A DNA stretch of 64,000 bases from the NCBI GenBank assembly GCA_016124615.1, contig WGNF01000007.1, forward strand, positions 124,001 through 188,000, written 5' to 3'. Made by a program: the position numbers and the translations under genes. Position 1 is the stretch's first letter. The number at the start of each line of letters is the position of its first letter. Source of the stretch: Paracoccaceae bacterium. Its GTDB lineage: Bacteria > Pseudomonadota > Alphaproteobacteria > Rhodobacterales > Rhodobacteraceae. The notes below the pieces were generated by a model. It was not told where the DNA came from. It saw nothing but the letters and a program-made list of their open reading frames with translations, and did no database searches. Positions 36,242-45,826 of this stretch are shown piece by piece.

Positions 36242-36949
36242 ATGGCTGAGGCGGTAATGATCGACAACGAACTGCGCGACCGGATTCTGGCGGACCCCGA
36301 GCGGGTGCTTGACGACCACGATCTGATGCGCGCGCTTGTCGCCGCCAACGATCGTGCGCTCGGCTCCAACGTCGTCGATCTGCGCGGCATCGCGATGGAA
36401 CGGCTGGAGGCCCGGCTGGACCGGCTGGAAGACACCCACCGTTCGGTGATCGCGGCCGCCTATGAAAACCTTGCCGGCACCAATCAGATCCACCGCGCCG
36501 TGCTGCGGATGCTCGACCCGGTGACGTTCGAGGAGTTTCTGACCAACCTTGGCGGCGAGGTCGCGCAGATCCTGCGCCTCGAATGCGTCCGGCTGGTGCT
36601 GGAAACCCGGGAATCGGCCGAAGACCCGGTGCTGCGCCGCCTTGGCGATGTGCTGTGCGTCGCGGCCCCCGGATTTATCGACACCTATGTGCAGGCCGGG
36701 CGTCGCGGCCCCGCCCGCCCCGTCACGCTGCGTCAGACTCAGCCCGAGTCCGATGCGATCTATGGCGAGGCGGCAGGTTGGGTCCGGTCCGAGGCGCTGA
36801 TGCGGCTGGATTTCGGCACCGGGCGGCTGCCGGGCCTGCTGGCCTTCGGCTCGGAAGACCCGCACCATTTCCGCCCCTCGCAGGGCACCGACCTTCTGGC
36901 CTTCTTCGCGGGCAGCTTCGAACGGGCCATGCGGCGCTGGCTGGCATGA
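36242..36949 (+). CDS. DUF484-family protein upstream of xerC
   Basis: The 235-residue product (ATG 36242, after GAGGCAGG) matches DUF484 proteins, GAF-like cytosolic proteins that often precede xerC. It has a helical N-terminus with I-L-A-D-P-E-R-V-L-D-D and R-L-E-A-R-L-D-R-L-E, and a GAF-like C-terminus ending F-A-G-S-F-E-R-A. It overlaps xerC by four bases. The function is unknown. A 7-bp hairpin (36203-36222) lies in its leader. Confidence 0.8.
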   Translation: MAEAVMIDNELRDRILADPERVLDDHDLMRALVAANDRALGSNVVDLRGIAMERLEARLDRLEDTHRSVIAAAYENLAGTNQIHRAVLRMLDPVTFEEFLTNLGGEVAQILRLECVRLVLETRESAEDPVLRRLGDVLCVAAPGFIDTYVQAGRRGPARPVTLRQTQPESDAIYGEAAGWVRSEALMRLDFGTGRLPGLLAFGSEDPHHFRPSQGTDLLAFFAGSFERAMRRWLA

Positions 36950-37869
36950 GCCTTGCGCTGTCGCCCGCCGAACGCGACGCGCTGGAACAGTGGCTGACCC
37001 ACCTGGCCGCTCTCAAGGGCCGCGCGGCGAACACCGTGGCCGCCTACCGCCGCGATGTGACCGGCTTTCTCGCCTTCCTTGCCCATCATCACGGCGGCCC
37101 GATGGGCCTTGGCGCGCTTGTCGCGCTCGACCAATCCGACCTGCGGGCCTGGATGGCGCATGAACGCGGGCGCGGCGTCTCGACCCGGTCGCTGGCCCGG
37201 GCGCTGTCGGCGGTGAAAACCTTCCTGCGCTGGCTCAGCGACCGTGACGGCGGCGAGCCGACGGCGATCCTGTCGGCCCGCACCCCGAAATACCGCCGCA
37301 AACTGCCCCGCCCATTGGCCGAAGATGCCGCCCGCGCCATGCTTTCCACCGTCGGCGACGACGCGCGTGAAGACTGGATCGCCGCGCGCGACACCGCCGT
37401 GGTGACGCTGCTTTACGGCTGCGGGCTGCGCATTTCCGAGGCGCTGGGGCTGACCGGCGCCGCGGCCACGCTGCCCGACACGCTGCGCATCCGCGGCAAG
37501 GGCGGCAAGGAACGGCTGGTGCCGGTGCTGCCCGCCGCCCGTACCGCCGTCGCGGCCTATGTCGCGCTCTGCCCGTTCGACCTTGCCCCGGCCGATGCCC
37601 TCTTTCGCGGCGCGCGCGGTGGCCCGCTGTCGCCCCGCCTGATCGCCAGGGCGATGGAGGGTGCGCGCACCCGCCTTGGCCTGCCCGCCACCGCCACACC
37701 GCATGCGATGCGCCATTCCTTTGCCACCCATCTCTTGTCGGCGGGCGGCGACCTGCGCGCGATTCAGGAACTTCTGGGCCACGCGTCACTGTCCACCACG
37801 CAGGCCTATACCGCCGTCGACGCCGCCCGGTTGATGGAGGTTTACGACGCGGCCCATCCCCGCGCCTGA
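36946..37869 (+). CDS. xerC: XerC, tyrosine recombinase for chromosome dimer resolution
   Basis: XerC with XerD resolves chromosome dimers at dif. The 307-residue product has the N-terminal SAM-like core-binding domain and all catalytic residues: R in G-C-G-L-R-I-S-E-A, K in G-K-G-G-K-E-R, H-x-x-R in H-A-M-R-H-S-F, H in L-G-H-A-S, and Y in T-Q-A-Y-T. The start ATG 36946 overlaps the DUF484 stop (ATGA). No integrase neighbours or att repeats are seen, so it is the housekeeping protein. Confidence 0.9.
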   Translation: MSLALSPAERDALEQWLTHLAALKGRAANTVAAYRRDVTGFLAFLAHHHGGPMGLGALVALDQSDLRAWMAHERGRGVSTRSLARALSAVKTFLRWLSDRDGGEPTAILSARTPKYRRKLPRPLAEDAARAMLSTVGDDAREDWIAARDTAVVTLLYGCGLRISEALGLTGAAATLPDTLRIRGKGGKERLVPVLPAARTAVAAYVALCPFDLAPADALFRGARGGPLSPRLIARAMEGARTRLGLPATATPHAMRHSFATHLLSAGGDLRAIQELLGHASLSTTQAYTAVDAARLMEVYDAAHPRA

Positions 37870-37973
37870 CGGCACCCCTCACGGAAAGTTCAACGCCTGC
37901 GGGGCGGCCGGAAACCGGTTGTCAACCGATCGGGCGCAAAACCGGCGGGCCGCTTCCAACCGAAGGCCCCGCC

Positions 37974-38363
37974 ATGTCGATTTCCTCGCTCTCGCTCAGC
38001 TTCACCTTTCAGCCGCCACCCGCGACGCCTGCCGCCACAACCACAGCGCCCGCCACCGCCGGAACACCCGATTCCGATGGCGATGTTGACGGCGCCACCG
38101 GGTCGGGCGGCCACCACCACCACCACCACACCGGCGGCGCCAGTGCGGCCAGTTCCGCCAACGGCCAGGCGTCGATCGCCTCGATCCTGCAATCCATCCT
38201 GTCGAGCCTGACCTCGGGCAGCCAAAGCGCGACCGACGCCACCGCCGCGACGACGACCGCATCGCCCCCCGCAACCGCCAATGGCGACGCAACGGCCAAC
38301 ACCACGCCCTCGATCCGCACCCTGCTGACCCAGATCGAAACCGCGCTGGCCCCGCCGAGTTAA
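37974..38363 (+). CDS. Small low-complexity protein with a native His6 tract
   Basis: The 129-residue product is rich in Ala, Thr, Ser and Pro and contains G-G-H-H-H-H-H-H-T-G-G at about residues 45-55, encoded by CAC codons. There is no signal peptide or membrane segment. The segment S-I-A-S-I-L-Q-S-I-L-S-S-L near 66-80 and the end I-R-T-L-L-T-Q-I-E-T-A-L are amphipathic helices. AAGG precedes the ATG. It could bind metal; I know no family for it. It is free-standing between xerC and pcs. Confidence 0.55.
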   Translation: MSISSLSLSFTFQPPPATPAATTTAPATAGTPDSDGDVDGATGSGGHHHHHHTGGASAASSANGQASIASILQSILSSLTSGSQSATDATAATTTASPPATANGDATANTTPSIRTLLTQIETALAPPS

Positions 38364-38452
38364 TCCAGCGGCGCGCCGTCAGGCGTGGGCCGAAGCCCCC
38401 GCCTGACCGGTCGGGCATTGCCACCCCGCGCGGTTTCGGTCATGAAACCATC

Positions 38453-39145
38453 ATGACAGACAAGCAACGCGCGTTCTCGGTTCACCTGCTCACCGCCACC
38501 GGCGCGGTCTTCTCGATGCTGGCCATGCTCGCCGCCGTCGATGGCAAGTGGTCGCTGATGTTCCTCTGGCTCGTGGTGGCCTTCATCGTCGATGGCATCG
38601 ACGGCCCGCTGGCGCGCCGATACGCCGTCAAGATCCACGCCCCGCAGATCGACGGTGTGCTGCTCGACCTGATCATCGACTACCTGACTTATGTCTTCAT
38701 CCCGGCCTTCGCGCTGTTCAAGTCGGGCCTGCTGCCCGGCTGGACCGGCTGGATCGCCATTTTCGTCATCACTTACGGCAGCGTCGTCTACTTCGCCGAC
38801 ACAAGGATGAAGACGAAAGACAACTCGTTTTCCGGCTTCCCGGCCTGCTGGAACATGGTCGCGGTGGTGATTTTCGCGCTGAAGCCCGATTTCTGGGTCA
38901 CGCTGGCCGTGGTGGTGATCCTCGCCGCCGCGATGTTCACCCGGCTGAAGTTCATCCACCCGGTCCGCACCGATCGCTGGCGTCAGGTCTCGCTGCCGAT
39001 CGCCGTGGCCTGGACCGCCTTCGCCACCTGGGCGGCGCTGGCGAATTTTCAGGCCGGGCTGTTCGCGCATACCGGGCTGATGCTGACCAGCCTCTACCTC
39101 GTCTTTGCCGGCATCGCCCAGCAGATCGTGCCGCCGAAGGGCTGA
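38453..39145 (+). CDS. pcs: Phosphatidylcholine synthase
   Basis: Pcs condenses CDP-diacylglycerol with choline in the inner membrane to make phosphatidylcholine, a lipid common in alphaproteobacteria. The 230-residue product has seven to eight membrane segments and the CDP-alcohol phosphotransferase motif D-G-I-D-G-P-L-A-R-R ... D-G-V-L-L-D-L-I-I-D in the longer-spaced form typical of Pcs. The start is ATG 38453. Confidence 0.92.
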   Translation: MTDKQRAFSVHLLTATGAVFSMLAMLAAVDGKWSLMFLWLVVAFIVDGIDGPLARRYAVKIHAPQIDGVLLDLIIDYLTYVFIPAFALFKSGLLPGWTGWIAIFVITYGSVVYFADTRMKTKDNSFSGFPACWNMVAVVIFALKPDFWVTLAVVVILAAAMFTRLKFIHPVRTDRWRQVSLPIAVAWTAFATWAALANFQAGLFAHTGLMLTSLYLVFAGIAQQIVPPKG

Positions 39146-39150
39146 GGCCC

Positions 39151-39603
39151 TCAGATCAGCAGCCCCGCCGCGCCTTCAAGACGCAGCAGCGCCACCTTGG
39201 TTTCCACCCCGACCCCGCCGGAAAATCCGCCAAGGTTGCTGGCCCCCAGCACCCGGTGGCAGGGGATGAAGATCGGGATCGGGTTGGCGCCGCAAGCCTG
39301 CCCCACCGCCTGCGCGCTGACCGCCATCTGCCGCGCGATCTCGCCATAGGTGCGGGTGTGGCCAAAGGGAATGGCGCGCAGGATATCAAGAAAACGCTGC
39401 TGAAACGCATCGCCGCCAGGCGCCAGCGGCAGGTCGAACGCGGTCAGGCGCCCGTCGAAATAGGCCGCCAACTGGCGCCCGGCCTCGTCCAGCAGCGGCG
39501 ACGATGCGTCGCCCCCGCGGCCCCAGCGCAGCAGGGTGATGGCCCCGTCCCCCTCTTCGATGGTCACGGGGCCGGTCGGCGTCTGATGTGTTGCGCGGAT
39601 CAT
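39151..39603 (-). CDS. ogt: Methylated-DNA--protein-cysteine methyltransferase
   Basis: This suicidal repair protein takes methyl groups from O6-methylguanine. The 150-residue product (ATG 39603) has the acceptor cysteine in I-P-C-H-R-V-L-G, the helix-turn-helix Q-A-V-G-Q-A-C-G-A-N, and G-H-T-R-T-Y-G-E-I-A. It lies between pcs and ileS. Confidence 0.92.
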   Translation of the reverse strand: MIRATHQTPTGPVTIEEGDGAITLLRWGRGGDASSPLLDEAGRQLAAYFDGRLTAFDLPLAPGGDAFQQRFLDILRAIPFGHTRTYGEIARQMAVSAQAVGQACGANPIPIFIPCHRVLGASNLGGFSGGVGVETKVALLRLEGAAGLLI

Positions 39604-39655
39604 TGCCCGATCCTGCCCGAAGCGCCCCGCCCTTTGCAAGGCGGGGCTGCGCCCG

Positions 39656-42600
39656 TCATCCCAGCGCGTCGTTGCAGCGCGCGCAGGTGCCGGGGTGCGC
39701 ATGGCTGCCGACGTCGGGCAGGATCTTCCAGCACCGCTGGCACTTCTCGCCCTCGGCCGCTTCGAACACCACGCCAACGCCCGGCACTTCGGGCAGGCGG
39801 AACGCCTCTTCCGGCATCGGGTCGGTCGTCACCTGAATGTCCGAGGTGATGCAGAGGTCGGCGAAATCGACCCCGTGCAGCAGATGTGCCACGGCGGCAT
39901 CGGTCACATGCACCACCGGCGCCGCCTCAAGGCTGGCACCGATCGTCTTGGCGGCGCGCTGCACCTCCAGCGCCGCCGTCACCACGCGGCGGACCTGCCG
40001 CACCTGATCCCACTTCGCCGCCAGCCCGGCATCCAGCCAGCCTTCCGGCGTCGCCGGCATGTCGTGCAGGTGCACCGAGTCGCCCTCGTCGGGGAAACGC
40101 GACAGCCACACATCTTCCATCGTGAAGACAAGGATCGGCGCCAGCCAGGTCACCAGCCGGTGGAACAGCGCGTCCAGCACCGTGCGCGCCGCGCGCCGCC
40201 GCAGACTGCCCACCGCGTCGCAGTAAAGCGCATCCTTGCGCACGTCGAAGTAAAGCGTCGAAAGGTCCACCGTGCAGAACTGGAAGAGCCGCTGGAACAC
40301 GCCCTGAAAGTCATAGGCGGCAAAACCCTTGCGCACCTCGGCATCCAGTTCCGCCAGCCGGTGCAGCACCCAGCGTTCCAGTTCCGGCATCTCGGCCACC
40401 GCGACCCGTTCGGCCTCGTCGAAGCCGTTCAGGTTGCCCAGCACGAACCGCAGCGTGTTGCGCAGGCGGCGATAGCTGTCGGCGGTGCCCTTCAGGATCT
40501 CCGGCCCGATGCGCTGGTCGACGGTGAAATCGGCCTGCGCCACCCACAGCCGCAGGATATCGGCGCCGTACTGGTCGATCACCTCCTGCGGCCCCACGGT
40601 GTTGCCGAGCGACTTGGACATCTTCATGCCCTTCTCGTCGAGCGTGAAGCCGTGCGTCAGCACCCCGCGATAGGGCGCGCGGCCCAGCGTACCGCAGGCT
40701 TGCAGCATCGAGGAATGGAACCAGCCGCGATGCTGGTCGGTGCCTTCCAGATAAAGGTCGGCGATCCCGTCGGCAGAACCGTCCGGCCGGTCGCGCAGCA
40801 CGAAAGCATGGGTAGAGCCGCTGTCGAACCACACGTCGAGAATGTCGAAAACTTGCACAAAGGCGTCAGGATCATGCAGGCCACCTAGCACCTCCTCCTT
40901 GAAGCCTTGCACATACCAGACATCGGCGCCGCCTTGCTCAAAAGCGGCCACAATCCGGGCGTTGACCGCCGGATCGCGCAAAAGGAAATCGGAATCCGTG
41001 GGTTGCGCGCCTTTCTTCACAAAGCAGGTCAGCGGCACGCCCCAAGCCCTTTGCCGGGAAAGAACCCAGTCCGGCCGCGCCTCTATCATCGAATGCAGGC
41101 GGTTGCGGCCCGAGACCGGCGTGAACTGCACCAGCTCCTCGATCGAGGTGAGCGCACGGCCCCGGATCGTGTCCTTGCCGGTCACGCCGGTCAGCCCGTC
41201 CTCCAGATGCCGGTCGATCGCCACGAACCACTGCGGCGTGTTGCGATAGATCAGCGGCGCCTTCGAGCGCCACGAGTGCGGGTAGGAGTGCTTGATCTTG
41301 CCCTTGGCGAAGAGCGCGCCCGCGTAGGCAAGCTGCTTGATCACCTCGACATTGGCCGGGCCATCCTTGCCATCGGGATTGATGATCGAGAGGCCGCCGA
41401 AGAGGGGCAGAGTGGTGCGGAAAGAACCGTCCGGCTCGACATTGTAGGTCATCTGCAACTCCGGGAAGGTATCGCGGAACTCCAGATAGACCTGATAGTC
41501 GTCATCGCCGTGGCTGGGCGCGGTATGCACGAAACCCGTGCCAGCCTCATCCGTCACATGCGCGCCGGGCAGCATCGGGACGCGGTAGTCCCATTCGCCA
41601 CCGGCACCTTCGACGCCCCGGAAGGGGTGGGTGAGGGTCAGGGCGGAAAGCTCCTCGTCGCTCACGTCGCGCAGGCGGGTAAAGCCATCCACTCGCCCGG
41701 CCTTGAAGACGGACTCGGCCAGCGCGTCCGCGATGACGATCCGTTCGCCGGTCTTCGCGGTGGCATTCTCGCCGACCGTGCCAACCTCATAGAGGCCATA
41801 GGCGATGTTAGGGTTGAAGCAGACGGCGCGGTTTTGCGGGATGGTCCAAGGCGTTGTCGTCCAGATGACGATGGAGGCGGATTTCAGCTCGGCTTCTCTC
41901 GTCGCCTGCTCTTGGGAATGCTCGATCCGCGCCTCGACGCTCTCTAGCAACCCCGGAGACTTCGTGCGGACACGCGCCGAAAACGCCTCCACCACCCCAA
42001 ACCGCACCCAAACCGTATGGCTGGTGTGGTCGTGATACTCCACCTCCGCCTCGGCCAGCGCGGTCTTTTCGACTGGCGACCACATCACCGGCTTCGAGCC
42101 TTGGTAAAGCGAGCCGTTCATGACGAACTTCAGGAATTCCTCGGCGATCACCGCTTCAGAGTGGTAGTCCATCGTGCGGTAGGGGTCGGCCCAGTTGCCG
42201 GTGACGCCCAGCCGCTTGAACTCGGCGCGCTGGATGTCGATCCAGCCCTCGGCGAACTTGCGGCATTCCTGCCGGAAGGCGACCTTGTCGACGTCGTCCT
42301 TGTTCTCGCCGCGGGCGCGGTATTGCTCTTCGATCTTCCACTCGATCGGCAGGCCGTGGCAATCCCAGCCCGGCACATAGCGGGCATCGCGGCCCATCAT
42401 CTGCTGGCTGCGGACCACCATGTCCTTCAGCACCTTGTTCAGCGCGTGGCCGATGTGCAGATGACCGTTGGCGTAGGGCGGGCCGTCGTGCAGCGTGAAG
42501 GGCGCGCGGCCCTGCTTTTCCCGCAGGCGGTCGTAGACCCCGATCCGCTCCCACCGGGCCAGCCAGTCCGGCTCGCGCTGGGGCAGGCCCGCGCGCATCG

Positions 42601-42658
42601 GAAAGTCGGTTTCGGGCAGGAAAACGGTGTCGCGGTAGTCAGGCGTATCGGCGCACAT
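39656..42658 (-). CDS. ileS: Isoleucyl-tRNA synthetase
   Basis: This 1000-residue class Ia synthetase has HIGH as G-H-L-H-I-G-H-A-L-N-K, the editing domain, KMSKS as G-M-K-M-S-K-S-L-G-N, and a C-terminal zinc-binding C-x-x-C pair (C-Q-R-C-W ... C-A-R-C-N). The start ATG 42658 is chosen by the N-terminus D-Y-R-D-T-V-F-L-P-E-T-D-F-P-M-R. A long hairpin (42724-42753) lies in its presumed leader. Confidence 0.95.
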   Translation of the reverse strand: MCADTPDYRDTVFLPETDFPMRAGLPQREPDWLARWERIGVYDRLREKQGRAPFTLHDGPPYANGHLHIGHALNKVLKDMVVRSQQMMGRDARYVPGWDCHGLPIEWKIEEQYRARGENKDDVDKVAFRQECRKFAEGWIDIQRAEFKRLGVTGNWADPYRTMDYHSEAVIAEEFLKFVMNGSLYQGSKPVMWSPVEKTALAEAEVEYHDHTSHTVWVRFGVVEAFSARVRTKSPGLLESVEARIEHSQEQATREAELKSASIVIWTTTPWTIPQNRAVCFNPNIAYGLYEVGTVGENATAKTGERIVIADALAESVFKAGRVDGFTRLRDVSDEELSALTLTHPFRGVEGAGGEWDYRVPMLPGAHVTDEAGTGFVHTAPSHGDDDYQVYLEFRDTFPELQMTYNVEPDGSFRTTLPLFGGLSIINPDGKDGPANVEVIKQLAYAGALFAKGKIKHSYPHSWRSKAPLIYRNTPQWFVAIDRHLEDGLTGVTGKDTIRGRALTSIEELVQFTPVSGRNRLHSMIEARPDWVLSRQRAWGVPLTCFVKKGAQPTDSDFLLRDPAVNARIVAAFEQGGADVWYVQGFKEEVLGGLHDPDAFVQVFDILDVWFDSGSTHAFVLRDRPDGSADGIADLYLEGTDQHRGWFHSSMLQACGTLGRAPYRGVLTHGFTLDEKGMKMSKSLGNTVGPQEVIDQYGADILRLWVAQADFTVDQRIGPEILKGTADSYRRLRNTLRFVLGNLNGFDEAERVAVAEMPELERWVLHRLAELDAEVRKGFAAYDFQGVFQRLFQFCTVDLSTLYFDVRKDALYCDAVGSLRRRAARTVLDALFHRLVTWLAPILVFTMEDVWLSRFPDEGDSVHLHDMPATPEGWLDAGLAAKWDQVRQVRRVVTAALEVQRAAKTIGASLEAAPVVHVTDAAVAHLLHGVDFADLCITSDIQVTTDPMPEEAFRLPEVPGVGVVFEAAEGEKCQRCWKILPDVGSHAHPGTCARCNDALG

Positions 42659-42723
42659 CGGATGCGGTCCTTCACTCGGATGGGTCTGGCAGGGGCGCGG
42701 CAGGGCGCGCGCAGGCGGCATCA

Positions 42724-42753
42724 CCCGGCGGCTGAGCGGCTCAGCGCGCCGGG
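42724..42753 (-). promoter_or_regulatory. Long GC hairpin in the ileS leader
   Basis: CCCGGCG-GCTGAGC (42724-42737) pairs with GCTCAGC-G-CGCCGGG (42739-42753), a 14-bp stem with one bulged G, 66-95 bases upstream of the ileS ATG. It could be a leader hairpin regulating ileS or a stop signal for leftward transcription; there is no adjacent T-run. Confidence 0.4.
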
Positions 42754-42900
42754 CCGCTAATTCGACGCGTTGCGACGAGTTCCCGGTCCATGCGCGGCTT
42801 ATACGCAAGGGTCACGGCGCGGTCCAGAGCCTGCGGCGCCGCGCCCCGTTGCGCCCGCCCGCGCGTGGCGTCAGGGTCGCCGTGTCAGAAAGGACCACCC

Positions 42901-43320
42901 ATGAACGCGATGCCGCCCCGTTTCTTCGTCACGCCCGAGCAGATCGACCGGATCATGGCCTCGTTCTACCACCGCATCCGCCGCCATGCGGTGCTCGGCC
43001 CGGTCTTCACCGCCCATATCGGCACCGACGAGGCCGCCTGGCGCGCGCATGAGGACAAGATCGGCCGGTTCTGGAAGAACGCGATCCTGCGCGAGGGCGG
43101 CTATGAAGGGCGCCCGATGTTGGTGCACCGTACCGCGATGGACATCCTGCCCGAACATTTTCCGCTCTGGCTCGCGCTCTTCGACGATACCGCGCAGGCG
43201 ATCCTGCCGCCCGAGGCCGCCGCCGCATGGTCGGCGATGGCGCATCGGCTGGGCAACGCCTTCCGCATGGGGGTTGAGGATGCCCGCCGCCCCGCTGACG
43301 CGGTGCCGAAACTGGTCTGA
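42901..43320 (+). CDS. Group III truncated hemoglobin
   Basis: This 139-residue haem protein of the trHb III class has the signatures F-Y-H-R-I-R-R-H, L-G-P-V-F, W-R-A-H-E-D-K-I-G-R-F-W, Y-E-G-R-P-M-L-V-H and P-E-H-F-P-L-W-L-A-L-F, which include haem-pocket aromatics and the proximal histidine region. Such globins bind O2 or NO. AGAAAGGA precedes ATG 42901. An in-frame extension to 42790 adds no family residues. Confidence 0.88.
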   Translation: MNAMPPRFFVTPEQIDRIMASFYHRIRRHAVLGPVFTAHIGTDEAAWRAHEDKIGRFWKNAILREGGYEGRPMLVHRTAMDILPEHFPLWLALFDDTAQAILPPEAAAAWSAMAHRLGNAFRMGVEDARRPADAVPKLV

Positions 43321-43322
43321 CG

Positions 43323-44312
43323 TCAGCCCTCGGCCTTATCCCCGAACAGCCCCTTCAGCCCCCGCGCCACCAGGTTCGACACTTTCGGCCGCGGCAACGC
43401 CCGGAACGGCAGCGGGCGACAGACTTCCATCGCTGCCACCCCCACGCGGCTGGTCAGCGCGCCGTTCACCACACCCTCGCCGAACCGGCGCGACAGCTTG
43501 GAAAGCACGGTGCCCCCCGCCACCGAATGGATCATGTCGTCGCCGACCGCCACCACGCCGGTCGCCACCAGATGCGTCATCACCGTCCGCGTCAGCCGCC
43601 AGCTGCCCAGCACGCCGGACCGGCCGCCGTAAAGCTCGGCGATCCGGCGGATCATGCGCAGGTTGGCGGCCAGCGCGGTGACCACATCGGCCAGCGCCAG
43701 CGGCACCAGTGCGGTGACCGTCGCCACCTGCCGCGCCGCCGCCTCGATCTCGCGCCGCGCCGCCTGATCCAGCGGCGCCAGCAATTCCGCCTCGGCCAGC
43801 GCGATCAGCGCGTCGGCGTCCAGCACCTCGTCGTGCCGGGCCGCCAGCTTCTCCCGCGCCCAGCGCAATTCCGGGCGCCCGGCATAAAGCCCCCCGATCC
43901 GGCCCACGATATGGCGCGCGGCTTTCAGATCGCCGGTGCCCGCCGCCGCCTCGGCCTCGGCGCGGATGCCGTCGACCCGCCGCAACCGGGCAAAGGCCGC
44001 CAGTTCGCGCAACGCGACGCCCAGCAGAAGCGTGACGAAGCCGACCACCAGCACCAGCGCGATCAGCCCCAGCACCCGGTTGCTGGCCAAGAGGCCGGTG
44101 ACATAGTTCCACGCCGCAACCGACAGGACGAAGGAAAAGAGCGCCGAGGCCGAGGCCCAGAACCAGCCACCCAGCCGCGACCGGGGCCGCGCCGCCAGCC
44201 GCACCGCGCCCTGCATCGCGGCCCCGGTCGGCTCTGGCACCGGCGGCGCCGCGCCGGGGTCGGCGGGGCCTTCGTCCATCTCGATCACCACAGGGCGTTT
44301 CGCATCACTCAT
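43323..44312 (-). CDS. TIGR01620/YcjF-family membrane protein
   Basis: The 329-residue product has two adjacent membrane segments (about 45-100), with L-I-A-L-V-L-V-V-G-F-V-T-L-L, followed by a helical domain with a DUF697-like C-terminus. It is the usual downstream partner of YcjX and overlaps it by four bases (ATGA at 44312-44309). The pair is conserved but its function is not established; YcjX is stress-linked in enterobacteria. Confidence 0.85.
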   Translation of the reverse strand: MSDAKRPVVIEMDEGPADPGAAPPVPEPTGAAMQGAVRLAARPRSRLGGWFWASASALFSFVLSVAAWNYVTGLLASNRVLGLIALVLVVGFVTLLLGVALRELAAFARLRRVDGIRAEAEAAAGTGDLKAARHIVGRIGGLYAGRPELRWAREKLAARHDEVLDADALIALAEAELLAPLDQAARREIEAAARQVATVTALVPLALADVVTALAANLRMIRRIAELYGGRSGVLGSWRLTRTVMTHLVATGVVAVGDDMIHSVAGGTVLSKLSRRFGEGVVNGALTSRVGVAAMEVCRPLPFRALPRPKVSNLVARGLKGLFGDKAEG

Positions 44313-45727
44313 GTCAGCCGATCCCCGATCAGAAATTCCGCCGCCCGGTCCAGCCGGATATGCGGCGGCCCCTCGCCGGGCTTCAGGCTCAGCTTTGCCG
44401 GGGCGAACCCCATCACCGCGAAATCGGCATCAAGCCAGCGCGCCGCGCCCTGCCGCGCCGGCACCAGTAGGGCGGCAGGGTCTTGCGGCAATTCGCCCGG
44501 ATACATAGCCGCCGGCTTGCCACTCGCCAGCAGCGCGCCCCGCACGCAGTCGAGACTTTGGCCGTCGCGCGAAACCGTTTCTTCCACCGTCGCGCGCAGG
44601 CTGGCGATCGACATCGCCGCCGTCTTCGCCCCAGCGAAATCCGCCCGGTCGCGGGCCTCGCGCAGCATTGCCTCCATGATTGCGGTCAGGCGGCCATGCT
44701 GGGAATGGTGCAGATGGTCGGCCTTGGTCGCGGCGAACAGGATGCGTTCCACCCGCCGCCCGCGCAGCAATTCGGCCAGCCAGGGGTTTCGCCCCGGCCG
44801 GAAGGCGCCCAGAATCTCCGCCATCGCGCGGCGCATATCCTCCACCGCCTGCGGCCCGGCATGGATCGCGCCCAGCGCATCGACCAGCACCACCTGCCGG
44901 TCGATCCGGGCGAAATGGCTGCGAAAGAACGGCCGCACCACCTCGCGCCGATAGGCGTCATAGCGCCGCTCCATCTCGCGCCAGAGCGCGCCGCGCCGCG
45001 CCGCCTCGGGCCGTGGCAACGGTGCGAAGGTCAACACCGGTGAGCCTGCGAGTTCGCCCGGCAACAGGAACCGCCCCGGCGTGCAGTCGGAATAGCCCGC
45101 CGCCCGCGCCGCCGCCAGATAGGCGGTGAAACTGGCGGCCAGCGCCTGCGCCACCGGTTCCTCCAGCTTGCCCGCCGGGTCGGCCGCTGCCGCATCGCGC
45201 AAGAACCCCGCCGCCTCGGGCCGCCGCGCGATCCGCGCCAGCGTCTCGTCCGCCCAGTCCGCGTAGCTCTTTTCCATCAGCGCAAGGTCCAGCAGCCACT
45301 CGCCCGGATAGTCGATGATGTCGAGATGCACCGTCCGCACCCCCGTCAACGCGCCAAGAAACCCGCCCGGCCGCACCCGCAGCGACAGCCGAAGCTCGCT
45401 GACCGCGCGGGTCGAGTCCGGCCAGTGCGGCGCGGGCCCCGTCACGGCGCCAAGATGCGCCTCGTAGTCGAAGCGGGGCACGGTGTCGTCGGGCTGCGGC
45501 TGCAGATAGGCCGACAGAATCCGCCCCTGCGCCGCCGCCTGCAATTGCGGCATCCGCGCCCGGTCCATCAGGTTCGCCACCAGCGAGGTGATGAACACCG
45601 TCTTGCCCGCGCGGCTGAGACCGGTCACCCCCAGCCGGATCACCGGCTCGAACAACGCCTCGCTGACCGAGGCCAGCGCCCCTTCGACGCCCCGCGTCAC
45701 CCCGTCCGCTACCCTGCCGTTGACCAC
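44309..45727 (-). CDS. YcjX-family P-loop protein
   Basis: This DUF463 protein has the P-loop [12 protein letters not shown], the [11 protein letters not shown] GTPase-like segment, and [18 protein letters not shown], the family marks. No ATG precedes the P-loop nearby, so GTG 45727 (behind GGGGCAGG) is the best start, giving 472 residues; E. coli YcjX has 465. The longer open frame upstream is antisense to truA. It is divergent from truA and coupled to TIGR01620. Confidence 0.85.
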   Translation of the reverse strand: MVNGRVADGVTRGVEGALASVSEALFEPVIRLGVTGLSRAGKTVFITSLVANLMDRARMPQLQAAAQGRILSAYLQPQPDDTVPRFDYEAHLGAVTGPAPHWPDSTRAVSELRLSLRVRPGGFLGALTGVRTVHLDIIDYPGEWLLDLALMEKSYADWADETLARIARRPEAAGFLRDAAAADPAGKLEEPVAQALAASFTAYLAAARAAGYSDCTPGRFLLPGELAGSPVLTFAPLPRPEAARRGALWREMERRYDAYRREVVRPFFRSHFARIDRQVVLVDALGAIHAGPQAVEDMRRAMAEILGAFRPGRNPWLAELLRGRRVERILFAATKADHLHHSQHGRLTAIMEAMLREARDRADFAGAKTAAMSIASLRATVEETVSRDGQSLDCVRGALLASGKPAAMYPGELPQDPAALLVPARQGAARWLDADFAVMGFAPAKLSLKPGEGPPHIRLDRAAEFLIGDRLT

Positions 45728-45826
45728 GCCCTGCCCCGTCTTACCCAGCCTCAAGATAGGCGGGGCGGCGGCCGAACGGTAGGGGGCGCGCTTGCCAAGC
45801 CCGGGGGCCTGCGCTACCCCCGCAAA

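Noticed and set aside
36946..37869. xerC as an integrase of a mobile element
   Set aside because: It overlaps DUF484 in the standard housekeeping order and no att-like repeats, tRNA or phage genes are near.
38009..38320. Minus-strand frame with six consecutive tryptophans
   Set aside because: It is simply the reverse reading of the His6 (CAC) codons; the plus-strand gene has a ribosome site and a sensible composition.
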